From Tubulanus polymorphus (lineage: Eukaryota; Nemertea; Palaeonemertea; Tubulaniformes; Tubulanidae): a stretch of DNA of 64,000 nt. The notes below the pieces were generated by a model. That model was not told the origin of the DNA. It made no database searches and saw only the letters and a list, made by a program, of their open reading frames with translations. Where the stretch lies: contig NC_134035.1 of the NCBI RefSeq assembly GCF_964204645.1, forward strand, positions 2,246,001-2,310,000, read 5' to 3'. A program made the translations under genes and the position numbers. The first letter of the stretch is position 1. Each line of letters starts with the position of its first letter. Of the stretch, positions 45,139 through 54,955 are shown piece after piece.

Positions 45139-46652
45139 CTTTGATACTTCGATACTTTGTGGCCATTCTTTGAAATTGTTGATAGTCCTCAGCTATTACA
45201 CCAATGGTCCAACCATAGATTACTGAATAACTTTGATAATGATTACTAAACATTTTTTTTCATATTTCAATAAAATTTTCCCGAAAAAATCAACTTATTG
45301 CTGATAGTACTTTTCAGAGGTTGGCAGCCCTGCTTTCAAATAGCATCCGTCCAGACTTCGATGTCTGAAGGGTTTGCGATAAGGCAGTCTGCAGATTGAT
45401 ACATGCATATTAATGTGAGCAATTCACACTTTTTTAGGTCCGGCAACTTAGCAAAGTACGCCGCATTCTCAATCAATGGACGAATAGCGCATTTTTCTCA
45501 CACGCGATGCACAATAGCGATTTTTTTCTCGTCGAGATTTATTTTCAAAATGCGTTACATATCGCGGAAGTTAATTCAGTAATATATGTTCATTCCCTTA
45601 AACTCTGCTATTACGTCTTATATCAAGTGTCAAATTGCGAGTAGACATATCTTTATCGAGTCAAAAAATGATTTCAATTTAGAAGTATTTTCGTTGTTTA
45701 TTTTCCGTCTATTTTAGCTAGTTGTTTATATTTATATATATGTACACGTTTTGTGATTATTATTATTATTATTCTTATTATTATTCATTAATGGTATTTG
45801 TTTACGTGAATTAGTATTTATTTTTGTGAGCTTAGTCGTTTTTAGTTCAGAACATATGCGCACGATTGCGCGTGACTACCATGATACTACTTATATACAT
45901 ATTAATATTAATATAAATATATATAAATATATTTTGTAAAACATTTCTACTATGAAAATTCGTATTTCGTACATAAAATGCAAACACACAAATGAGACTC
46001 AACTTCTTTATTAACATAACTATTATTATTATGATTATTATTATTATGATTATTATTATTATGAGACTGTAGTGGTACGCTCGCGCGCGCACTCGCAAAT
46101 ACAAGCGTATTTAAACATACAATACATATTTATATGTAGTCGTCAAATGTGAAAAAAATAAACTTATGGACTAATGTAATAAAACGCAACTACAAATGAC
46201 TTGAATTTCTGTATATTTTTTCGATGTAGGTTTGTTGTTCGTGGTTCCGTTATCGAAGTCCCAAGTTCGGTAAGTGCCTCTCATTATTCTACCATTTGCA
46301 GGGCCGGCGGCTTCAGCTGGGCCAATAATTTTTTGCCGGATGATGGTTTTTTCCTGAAGGGTTTCTCCATGAAAACTACACAACTAGGTCTGCAGCTCCT
46401 ATCGTTCCTGAAAACTTATTTGTGATCAACGATGAGACAGCTGTGTCTGATCCGTAACATTCATGATGACCCAATCGTGAATCGTATTATTCCCCGAATT
46501 ATGAACCGATTATGAACCCCGAATTTTTCGCGTGGTGAACGGCCTCGCTCCGTCGGATATGCACCGGGCCAATGTCAACTCGCTTTCGCCTGCCCTGCTA
46601 TGCTTTGACGTCTACGTATAATGGTGGTCGTCAACCGTGACTCAATGGTCAA

Positions 46653-46790
46653 TATTATTAGTGCCTTAACGTCACTCGTCCTCGACCAATCAGAGGACAG
46701 GAATTCGGTGACGTTATTAGTGCACTGACGTCACTCACCTACGTCACCCGTCCTCGATCAATCAGAGGACAGGGATTCAGTGAAACCTGT
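46653..46790. promoter_or_regulatory. Duplicated segment with CRE and CCAAT-like motifs
   Basis: Two imperfect direct copies share TTATTAGTGC, CGTCACTCGTCCTCG-type sequence, CAATCAGAGGACAGG and ATTC.GTG. The second has a perfect TGACGTCA palindrome at 46726-46733. A TATATAAG follows near 46835. No adjacent gene is recognised, so this could be a promoter or simply a repeat. Confidence 0.35.
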
Positions 46791-47527
46791 AATAACGAAC
46801 TCACAAGTTTTTGAACCCAGTATATCCTAGGTATATGTACTATATTATATAAGAAAGAAACAAGGGAGCCAACTCCTCGTCGGATCACTTAGATCTTAGA
46901 TGATATATGGGGGGTTTACAAATTTCGGGGAAATGTCGCATCGTGTTGACTGCCAAGAAAAGCACATGGTTGTAATCTGTATCTGCCGCGATATTTCACT
47001 GAGTGCATGACGACCTGTTATCCCCAGAAATTCTTTATACTATAGGTAAAGACATAAGACTTTTTTCGTGGAAAATATGTATTGAACGGCAGAGAAAATG
47101 GTGATACAAAACTTTCCTTAAAACGGAGTAAATTGTAAAACGATATAAGTACTATTAAGTTAAAAATGTGAGTTTTAAACAAATATTCATAAGGACTAGA
47201 ATTTATGAATTATCGGTTAATCGTCACTCCGGGAATTTCTTTATTTCCAATCGATGATTTATGAGGATTAAAGGCGGGCGGATTCGATGAAAGAAAATGT
47301 TTAATAAAGTGTTCAACAAAAAAAGAAGAGTACATAAATGAATCTCAAAAAGACACTGACACCATTTTCAGTTCGTTTTGCAGAACGAAATTAACAAACT
47401 TGTCAAAATAAATACAAACAATATTTACAAACATATCTACATATCAATTTACGACCACCGATGATGGTTTTGCGTTAGCGCAACAGATTGTTTTTAAACC
47501 GAGCCTGTGACTTTAGGCTAACATAAC

Positions 47528-47724
47528 TGATACCTTATTTCTCATTTCTGCTGAGCTTAAAATTTGACCAGACCGGCCTTTACCCTGTACATCACTTTTT
47601 TTTAAAGATTATGATCAAGCTAACCGTTACGGAAACGGCAGTTATAGAAATGAACTGATCACAAATTGTATTGTAGTTAACAAAAGTTACCCGGCCGAAT
47701 TAGGAGAAACAAGGTACACTGATA
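47528..47724 (-). mobile_element. MITE with TGATACCTTGTTTCTC ends, copy 1
   Basis: The whole length aligns by eye with the reverse complement of 55748-55941: TGATACCTTATTTCTC, TGCTGAGCTTAAAATTTGAC, CCGGCC, ATAGAAATGAACTG, CCCGGCCG and GGAGAAACAAGGTA. The right end is slightly damaged. Confidence 0.75.
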
Positions 47725-48751
47725 CATCGTTAATACGATTCTGTTTAAGGCGAAACCCGTTTTCCAGCATTTCCCAACTAACCTATTTATATCAATAACA
47801 GGTTTGGATAATACGAAACCCGTTTAATACGACAATTTCACTTTAGCCCACAAATTTTGTATTAAAGAGGTTCCACTCTAAGTTCAGTCATCAGCCCGAT
47901 TGGTTCTACATGCGTTTGAAATCTTAATATATAGAATTAGAATTGAATTATTTGCATCTAAAGTCTAATTTTCTTTACCAGTCAAAAGCAGTTTAAAACT
48001 CGGATCGGCATATGCCATTGCGCTCAGCTACCGCTCTTGCATGACGTGTATTCTAACGGCCAAACATCGAACAGTCTCCCGGGACGTAACTGCTGTTTTA
48101 ACGTCACTTCGAGTTTCCCATGAACATAAGTGACCGTCATGAGTCACGGGTCTTCTAAATTACATGTAATATCTAATACATGCAGTATCTCTGGGGTAAA
48201 AATCCCATCACAAGGTTTTAAAGGCCTCAGTCATTTTGCAATTATTTGTTATTCAATTTCCAAACGGCACTTCTACTTGTGACACATCTAGTACCGGATC
48301 ACTAGCCAACACCAACGTGTTGTTGATGACATTCGACCATCTTTGATTATACATGTATCCATTTTCAATTTTTCCCTTGTAAATGTATTACGTTCAAATT
48401 TTCATATGTAAGTGACTTGAGTTTATCGGAAATGGAGTAAAGTCAAAGTTACTTAAACTAAAGTATATATGTGGGGAAGTGCGCTTGAAAACCGCATGAT
48501 TTATGTTTAATATAACTTTAAGATAGTATCTGCCAAGAGCTAAGTGTTAGGAATTGGTCAAGGCTGTCTGCTGACACGGTAACTGGATGGAGTAAATTCC
48601 GATCACGTTCTGAGCTCTTCCGGCGTGTCACACCGTCTGAATACTCAATGCGTGTCTCCGATGCGGCGTTTGGGATCCAACAGGTTATGGTCGAATTTTG
48701 TCCGATTCACGGTTCAATTAATTTCCAAAAAAACTTTCAGTAACAACACGT

Positions 48752-51700
48752 TCAAAACGGATGGCTTACAAACATGGCAATAGATATTAGCGAAATGATC
48801 AAGAAATTGAGAGGTTTAAGCAAACAATTGGCTCGACACGGAATAGTTTTTCGTCGCGGGGGAGAATTCATACACGCCGACTCACGGCGCCGATATCTGG
48901 GCGTCTGCGCGCAAATATCCGGTCCATCGTCTGTGACCGGTGAGGGTCCCGGCAATTCCACCTCGCAACTTTCCGCGCTATCTTCCGAGTCGCATATCTG
49001 ATCGGCTACGACCAACAATAAGTTACTTTTCTCGAGACTTTTTACTAGGAACCGTCTGGTACAATTTGTAAAGCAGTTGAATTCTCCGGACGCCTGACGA
49101 CCGGGCAGACTATCGAGATAACTCGTGTTGGCGTAGTAATACTCTCGTTTCATCGTGCAACTGATGTTTTTGATTTTGTCGTCCAACACCGATTCGTCGT
49201 CGGCGTCATCGGCACTGGCGTACGAGAGTAAATCTGATACCAATTCGAAAATCGTCGCGATGAAATACGTAGCGCTGAATCGAGGCGTCAACCAGTTGAA
49301 CAGATCGGTCAACGTCGGAATGTAAAACGACCGCGGACCCGACGCGCTGTTCTCATCGGTGATCACCGTACACGTGGCCTGATAGTCGTAATACGTCATC
49401 GAACCGATCAGCGACGTGTTATACATCCAATACGCGAGTTGCGGGTCGACGGTCGGGTCGCCGATAAAACGCCCCACTTCATAATCGGGTTGATTACTAG
49501 CGATCAGATATCCGGACTCGTCCAACAGATAACAAACCACGTCGATTTCCTTACATTCGTCCACAGTTTCGGCCAATCGATTGCGCAATTCGTCTTCAGT
49601 GATTTTCGCACCGACGACCGCTACTTTTACCTGATTGGACAGTTTTACCGATTTGGCCACCAACACGGTTCCGTTAAAGGGTACGGAATAATTCGACGGT
49701 TCGACCGGACGCACGCTGAACACGAAGCCGCCCTGGTTCTCATCCTCGTACATGAACGCCCTTTGGAAATAGGCGGCGTTCCAGACGTCGGCCCAGTCGA
49801 GAAACTCTGAACCCTCGTTCCAGGGAAATACAGCAGTCAGGCCGCCGTATGTACCGATAAATCGCGCTATGATACCGGCGCTGATCGCCTTCTCCGTCGT
49901 CTCCTCCCAATGAGTTTGCAGTTTAGTCGTCGACAAATCTAAAAGCACGTTGTTCAATATTTCGGACCCGTTAGCTCCGCCGCAAGTGCCGTTCGCATGC
50001 CGGTCCAATTCGTCTTTTAAAATATCCGCCGAATTCAAAACGTTGTTTTCGATCACGTCGGCTAAACCCGGGCAATAGTTCCAGGGCGCTAATAGCAGCA
50101 GAGACGAGCGGTTACCGTTCAGTTGGTTCATCGCCGCTGTTTTCCTATCGGCGGCAACTGGCTTCGAAACCTCGAGAAACTTCGTATGAGATTTCGGATT
50201 AACGACGCCGATACTGAACGGGGATCCAGCGATTCCAGCGTGCATATACGTACGCGCTTGTTTAGCGATATAGGCTCCATCAGTCGTACGAAAGAACCCG
50301 TCAAAATCGTCGCTACCCATCGATTTTTGATCGATCATTTTCTTTCTGATCGACGATTTCTGGCCGTTTTCGTCGTCGATTTCCACGTCCATGATGTCGA
50401 CGTTAGGAGGCACGCTGTCCGAGTCGACGGCGTCGTATTTCAGATGCGGATGCGACACTAGATATCCGTTCGTGTTGATGACGAACGAATATCCGTTCGG
50501 GCCGAGTTTTCTCAACGGCGTAAACTTCTGCATGTCTTTCGTTCGGAAGTCGATGCCCATCACGCCGATGATGGTTTGATTTTGAGAGCAGCCAGCCGCG
50601 CACGAATCGTTACTACCGCCGGCCAGACACCTCTCTCGACAACCATCGGTGTCAGTCGTGTCGTAAACGGGCAGAGTAACGGTGGTCGTCATTCCTAAAC
50701 CCTGCGCGTCGTTATACGGGTCCGTCCATTCGGCCTGTTTCGTCTGTACGGTATCTTTCTGCAAGATGTCGATATACTCTTGAACGGTCGTGCGTATTTC
50801 ACCCATGGCCGGAATCTGCGAGAAGAAGCCGTTTTTCGTGCACGCCATCCAACGTTTCACGACGGCCGATTTCGTCGGTAGACCGATAGCGTAAATGAAC
50901 ACGCGCACGTCCGTCGCGTCCCAGTCGTATTTTTTGAACACCTCTTCGGGAATATCGCGCGGGCTTTCGGTCAACATTACCATGACCTTGTTGCATTTGG
51001 CCCCGGCGGCGTGGTCAGCATATACGGAACTATTTCCCAGTTGCTCGAACTCTTTGTAACCGAAATCGAACGCTTTTTCGTAGCTGGCCATCTTCGAAGC
51101 GACGATTTCGTCGATTTCGTCGAAAAGTAGTTTCTTATTGCGATGGTTCGCGCGCACGAATGAATTCAGACACGACAGACCGACGGTTTCTTTAGAGAAT
51201 TTCGCCACCCGAATGTAGTCGTTTTCGCCCAGCGTGTTGATGATGGATTTGGCCGCCACTTTCAGCAACTGTAGAGGCTTACCGTGCACGCTGCCGCTGT
51301 GGTCGATCAGAATGAGCATATCTTTCGACGGACTGGAACCCAACGTGTACCACGGTCGGCGACGCACGTCGTACAGATCCACCGAATCCCCGTGCCACCT
51401 GCTTGCGGGGAGCGTACGCATAAACCCGACCCGACTGCCGAAATACTGCCACAACAAATCCGGGTCGTTCAGACGATTCTCGTGGAAGACTCGGTCTAAC
51501 CTGGCTGACCAAGTCAAACCGTTTTGAATATCCACATCACCACGGAACACTTCCACAGGGATGTGTACACTAGACGTGTCCGCTATGACGTTCTGTTCGA
51601 GGCGTTCGTCGTAAACGAAAACCGTCTCGTTATTTTCGGGGTCGTCTTCTTTCGCGTGGATATAGATAACATCTTGCATCGCCGGATCGGAGTTCCAAGT

Positions 51701-52048
51701 GTGATTTTTTGCTAGTTTTTCGGCTTCGAGTACCGACCTCTCCAGCGCTTTGACCTTCTTGTCTAAATCGTCGCGCAAACCACGCTCCATCGTCGCCAAC
51801 ACGTCCTTCAAGTCGACGTCGCCGAAATCCATCTCGCCTTTATCCTTCATCAGTTGGTATTCGGAAACGGCGATATCCGTGCCGATTATACTGTCCAACC
51901 AACTGGACAACTCGTTGTCGAACAAGTCCGCGAAATCTGGTTTAATCGACGGTAACGCGTCGACGGATTTCGGCGCGACCACCAATGAAACTAACATAAA
52001 TCCTCGTATGTAATTGTACAGTACATAGCTGGTACTGATGGACGCCAT
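48752..52048 (-). CDS. Voltage-gated calcium channel alpha-2/delta-like subunit, intronless
   Basis: Alpha-2/delta subunits are extracellular, GPI-anchored partners that raise surface delivery of Cav1/Cav2 channels. One 1098-codon frame carries the whole protein, near the usual 1000-1150. Order: short N-terminal hydrophobic segment (15-32), VWA_N region, RRRPWY block at 229-234 (the triple Arg of the gabapentin site in vertebrates), VWA domain (about 243-430), Cache-like region (about 492-600, IGVMGIDFRTKDM), Cys-rich C-terminal part, and a hydrophobic tail fitting GPI attachment. The MIDAS DxSxS is intact (D249, S251, S253). The position of the usual MIDAS Thr is A321, and the TDG aspartate is E361 (TES), so the metal site looks impaired. 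Family genes normally have dozens of exons, so an uninterrupted frame suggests a retrocopy. It has no stop or frameshift, so it is probably functional. Possible TATA-like TATATTTATA lies about 95 nt upstream. Confidence 0.92.
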   Translation of the reverse strand: MASISTSYVLYNYIRGFMLVSLVVAPKSVDALPSIKPDFADLFDNELSSWLDSIIGTDIAVSEYQLMKDKGEMDFGDVDLKDVLATMERGLRDDLDKKVKALERSVLEAEKLAKNHTWNSDPAMQDVIYIHAKEDDPENNETVFVYDERLEQNVIADTSSVHIPVEVFRGDVDIQNGLTWSARLDRVFHENRLNDPDLLWQYFGSRVGFMRTLPASRWHGDSVDLYDVRRRPWYTLGSSPSKDMLILIDHSGSVHGKPLQLLKVAAKSIINTLGENDYIRVAKFSKETVGLSCLNSFVRANHRNKKLLFDEIDEIVASKMASYEKAFDFGYKEFEQLGNSSVYADHAAGAKCNKVMVMLTESPRDIPEEVFKKYDWDATDVRVFIYAIGLPTKSAVVKRWMACTKNGFFSQIPAMGEIRTTVQEYIDILQKDTVQTKQAEWTDPYNDAQGLGMTTTVTLPVYDTTDTDGCRERCLAGGSNDSCAAGCSQNQTIIGVMGIDFRTKDMQKFTPLRKLGPNGYSFVINTNGYLVSHPHLKYDAVDSDSVPPNVDIMDVEIDDENGQKSSIRKKMIDQKSMGSDDFDGFFRTTDGAYIAKQARTYMHAGIAGSPFSIGVVNPKSHTKFLEVSKPVAADRKTAAMNQLNGNRSSLLLLAPWNYCPGLADVIENNVLNSADILKDELDRHANGTCGGANGSEILNNVLLDLSTTKLQTHWEETTEKAISAGIIARFIGTYGGLTAVFPWNEGSEFLDWADVWNAAYFQRAFMYEDENQGGFVFSVRPVEPSNYSVPFNGTVLVAKSVKLSNQVKVAVVGAKITEDELRNRLAETVDECKEIDVVCYLLDESGYLIASNQPDYEVGRFIGDPTVDPQLAYWMYNTSLIGSMTYYDYQATCTVITDENSASGPRSFYIPTLTDLFNWLTPRFSATYFIATIFELVSDLLSYASADDADDESVLDDKIKNISCTMKREYYYANTSYLDSLPGRQASGEFNCFTNCTRRFLVKSLEKSNLLLVVADQICDSEDSAESCEVELPGPSPVTDDGPDICAQTPRYRRRESACMNSPPRRKTIPCRANCLLKPLNFLIISLISIAMFVSHPF

Positions 52049-52560
52049 GATGCGCGAAGCAGAAGTAAGAGAAAGGCTTAGAGAGTTAGTTGCATACTAA
52101 GAGAATATATATCTAAGAATAGCCGATGTGCATCGGGTGCTATAAATATATCGCATCCCGCCAGACTGCGCAAACTGGAACAAGTCGGTTTCAGCATTAA
52201 ATATGCGGCACGTTTAGATCTTTCAAATCTAAGCTCATTTTGAAAACAAATTTCATCATCTTCAAACGCCAATCACTTAAATCAGACAATTAAACGCCGG
52301 ATTGCGAATATCGATTAAATAAATAAATAAATTCGCAAATAAAGTTATTTGGACAGTTGGATACAAAATCAAAACCTAATTTGTGGTGTTTTCGTATTTT
52401 CTATTTATCCCGAATGTTTGTAATGTGTAGATCTTAGGTGAAAAAATATTTCATCGTTACCGGCACCGGTGTATTTTTGCCAGAGGTCAATAAAGTTTCC
52501 ATTGAATTATATTTGAATGACCATCACGTGCTACCACCTATACTCAGTCTCTCGAACTAG

Positions 52561-52571
52561 AACCAGGAAGT
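52561..52571 (+). promoter_or_regulatory. ETS-like element AACCAGGAAGT upstream of gene A
   Basis: Third occurrence of the identical 11-mer, about 70 nt upstream of the TATA-like box of gene A. Confidence 0.35.
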
Positions 52572-52637
52572 AAATAAAAATACTCAAATACTTTGTTGAT
52601 CGTGACGACATTTCTCACATTTCTTTGACGTAATTGC

Positions 52638-52645
52638 CTATAATA
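52638..52645 (+). promoter_or_regulatory. TATA-like box of MS4A-like gene A
   Basis: CTATAATA is followed by CCAGACG and, 30 nt on, TTTGACGTA. The same order occurs after GATATAAG (57713-57720) and TATATAAA (63266-63273). Confidence 0.5.
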
Positions 52646-53454
52646 CCAGACGTCTAATCTTATCTCACCATTTGACGTATCAAGCGGACAAAAATAAAAG
52701 AAACAATCTGCGAGGTTGGTTTTTGTATTTTTTGGGTAAGTATTTAAACGTAACTTTTGTTTAATGATTGAACCTCACTCATTCGATTCTTCAATTTCAA
52801 GATTTTGATTCCGTCGTTCTCCTCATCGTGCTCTCTTTATTACTCATGATCGGCCTATTTATAAGGCCTAGTTTGAGTTTAGAATCTGGGGCTCGGTAGG
52901 AATGATGTATTTGTAAAAGTCTGTAATGGGATTCAAATGCTGACTGAGATCTCTCATTTGGTTGATCTTGTGGCAAGTCGCGATTTGTTCACTTTCACTT
53001 TCACTATCTTCATTTCATTTGATTTGATTAATTTGATGATTAACACAGAGGTTTGAAAATAAAGGTAAAATATTTGTCTAAATTTCGTGCTTGTAGGTAG
53101 TTCATACTACAATAATGGTCATTCTTACCAAGCCTTGAAGCCGATTAAAATCATGTTTATTCTGTCAATTTGTCTTGAGTTGTTTCGTCGTCGAAATTTT
53201 GCTTAATTCTTAGAGTTGAATTTAGGGCCCACGAACTAAAACAATAATGTTTTTATCGTATTGCTTGATCAGTCTCTTGTTCTGGATTGTGTATGTCCTA
53301 TAATTTTGTTGTAACTTGAGTAGTTTAGATGAATATTAGAATTGAGAGGTTCAGATGAACTATCAGGACTATTAGCATGGGTCCTTTTTTATTACATTGT
53401 ATTTCATTTTCTCATCGCATCCTCTAGGTACTTGAAAAAAAGAAGAATCATAAA

Positions 53455-54585
53455 ATGGCTTCACAGGTGCCCCCGGTATACAGCACTGGTGGCGCGGGTC
53501 ACGTGAACCAGATTTCACCTCAGCCACAAACGGTGATGATGTCGGCGGTGCCGCAGCAACCGATCGCGACGAGCAATCGCCGAGCAGACGGATCACGAAT
53601 CAGTTTCGCCCATCATTCGGCGCGATATTGCGGAATCATTCAAATCGTCTGCGGTTTCATCCTGTTGATCATCGGGATTTCGATGATTCCGTCACATGCG
53701 ATGTTCTACTTCATCGGTTACGGATTCTGGGGCAGCATTCTGTGCTTCATCGCTGGCGGGCTTGGGCTGCACGGTTCGAAAACGAAGAACAACTGCCCGA
53801 TAATCGGCACGATGGTAATGTCGATTTTCACGTGTTTGTTCGGTTTTGTGTTGTTCGGGTTTTCAGCAGCTGGAATTCCGCTTGACGAGCATCAAAGAAG
53901 ATGCTTGAGAATGAACATGAATATGGAATTTGATTATTCGTACCGCTGCTATGGGCCCGCCAAGCCCGCGGACTCAATTGACCAAGTCAACTTCAGAGTA
54001 GCGTGCCACTCGATCAATTTGCTCGTCGGAATTGTTTTGATGGTCGTACCGATCGTTCAGTCGTGTGTGAGCTGTCAGGCAATTTGCTGCCCGACGACAG
54101 ACGCGTGTTTCCCACAGCAGACGACGACGCTGGTCTACGGGATGCATCCTCAACAACAGCCGATCGTCTACGTGATGCAACAACAACGTGGTGCATATAC
54201 TACACAACCCGGTCAGATCGTGTACGGTCAGCCTTTACAAGTTTACGGTCAACCTACTGCAAATCAGCCGCCGGGGTACGGTCAGCCCGCTGCGAATCAG
54301 CCGCTGGGATACGGTCAGCCCGCTGCGAATCAGCCGCCGGGGTACGGTCAGCCCGCTGCGAATCAGCTGCCGGGGGACGGTCTGCCCGCTGCGAATCAGC
54401 CGCTGGGGTACGGTCAGCCCGCCGTCACTACTCAATTGCCCTACAGTCAGCCCTCGGCTGTACAACCGTCTTATGGGCAGCCTACAGTAGCACCAGCGCC
54501 ACCTACTGGAGCCAGTGACGTCATGCCCGGAATTCACGGTCTGCCAAGCTACAACGAAGCTGTTACCGGAGTGAAATCTAATTGA
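53455..54585 (+). CDS. CD20/MS4A-like four-pass membrane protein, gene A
   Basis: 376 aa, entire coding region in one exon. The exon opens at the acceptor 53425-53427, 27 nt before the ATG. Four hydrophobic segments at about 59-79, 86-107, 114-139 and 182-204 have the MS4A layout: QIVCGFILLIIGI, then GYGFWGSILCFIAGG and KTKNNCPIIG. A short outer loop (140-181) holds C150 and C165, which could form a disulfide. Cysteines after TM4 (SCVSCQAICC) suit palmitoylation. The cytoplasmic tail is Gln/Pro/Tyr-rich with five or six 11-residue GYGQPAANQPP-type repeats and ends PSYNEAV, close to a PY (WW-binding) motif. By family knowledge these proteins modulate membrane signalling or ion flux, but the function here is unknown. 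First of a tandem array with B and C. A 3' UTR of hairpin repeats follows. Confidence 0.85.
   Translation: MASQVPPVYSTGGAGHVNQISPQPQTVMMSAVPQQPIATSNRRADGSRISFAHHSARYCGIIQIVCGFILLIIGISMIPSHAMFYFIGYGFWGSILCFIAGGLGLHGSKTKNNCPIIGTMVMSIFTCLFGFVLFGFSAAGIPLDEHQRRCLRMNMNMEFDYSYRCYGPAKPADSIDQVNFRVACHSINLLVGIVLMVVPIVQSCVSCQAICCPTTDACFPQQTTTLVYGMHPQQQPIVYVMQQQRGAYTTQPGQIVYGQPLQVYGQPTANQPPGYGQPAANQPLGYGQPAANQPPGYGQPAANQLPGDGLPAANQPLGYGQPAVTTQLPYSQPSAVQPSYGQPTVAPAPPTGASDVMPGIHGLPSYNEAVTGVKSN
54253..54420 (+). repeat. 33-bp coding repeat in gene A tail
   Basis: Five or six units of TACGGTCAGCCCGCTGCGAA plus TCAGCCGCCGGGG encode GYGQPAANQPP. Paralogs B and C keep one or two units. One unit in A is degenerate (GDGLP). 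Confidence 0.85.
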
Positions 54586-54608
54586 TAGGTTATTGATGAA
54601 GAGAATTG

Positions 54609-54955
54609 ATAAAAACTGGTGTTGTGATGATGATAATAAAAACCCCGCAAAGAGTTGTGACCATGATATAAAAATCCCACAAAGAGTTGTGTCAATAATA
54701 TGTAAACCCCACAGAGAGTTGTAACTGTAGTATGAAAATCCCACAGAGTTGTAACGATAATGAAACCCCACAAAGAGTTGTGGCAGTAATATAAACACCC
54801 CACAGAAAGTTGTAACTATAGTATGAAAATCCCACAGAGTTGTGGCAGTAATATAAACACCCCACAAGGAGTCTTGGCAGTAATATGAAAACCCCACATG
54901 GAGTTGTGGCAGTAACATGAAGACCCCACAAAATGTTGTAGCAGTAATATAAAGC
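54609..54955 (+). repeat. 3' UTR array of about ten 33-37 bp hairpin units, gene A
   Basis: Each unit reads roughly AAACCCCACAAAGAGTTGTG followed by GCAGTAATAT. CCACAA and TTGTGG are complementary with a 4-nt AGAG loop. About ten units follow the gene A stop. Homologous single or few units follow B (60040-60170) and C (62345-62410). AATAAA at 54635-54640 lies in the first unit. Confidence 0.8.

Larger units (their letters stand above)
41397..48751. other. Intergenic, 7.4 kb, no gene recognised
   Basis: The region lies between the convergent RP2 (+) and alpha-2/delta (-) genes and must hold both 3' UTRs. Short frames in it have no recognisable domain. Listed separately are MITE-like inverted repeats at 41711-41878, 42419-42535, 43272-43452, 44881-45138 and 47528-47724, and a duplicated CRE/CCAAT-like segment at 46653-46790. 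TTA trinucleotide repeats lie at 45760-45790 and 46020-46062. The rest looks like AT-rich unique spacer. Confidence 0.55.
52049..53427 (+). other. Divergent upstream region, first exon and intron of MS4A-like gene A
   Basis: Between the alpha-2/delta start and gene A coding exon. Gene A elements: AACCAGGAAGT at 52561-52571, TATA-like CTATAATA at 52638-52645, a noncoding first exon ending at 52735 (donor GTAAGT), and an intron to the acceptor at 53425-53427. The stretch CCAGACG...TTTGACG after the TATA box recurs at 63.27 kb. An intronic module from about 52882 (GGGGCTCGGTAGG, GAGATCTCT) recurs with the later paralogs. Confidence 0.6.

Noticed and set aside
44835-45253. Reading frames of 88-112 aa near 45 kb
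   Set aside because: They overlap the inverted-repeat transposon at 44881-45138 and have no independent coding evidence.
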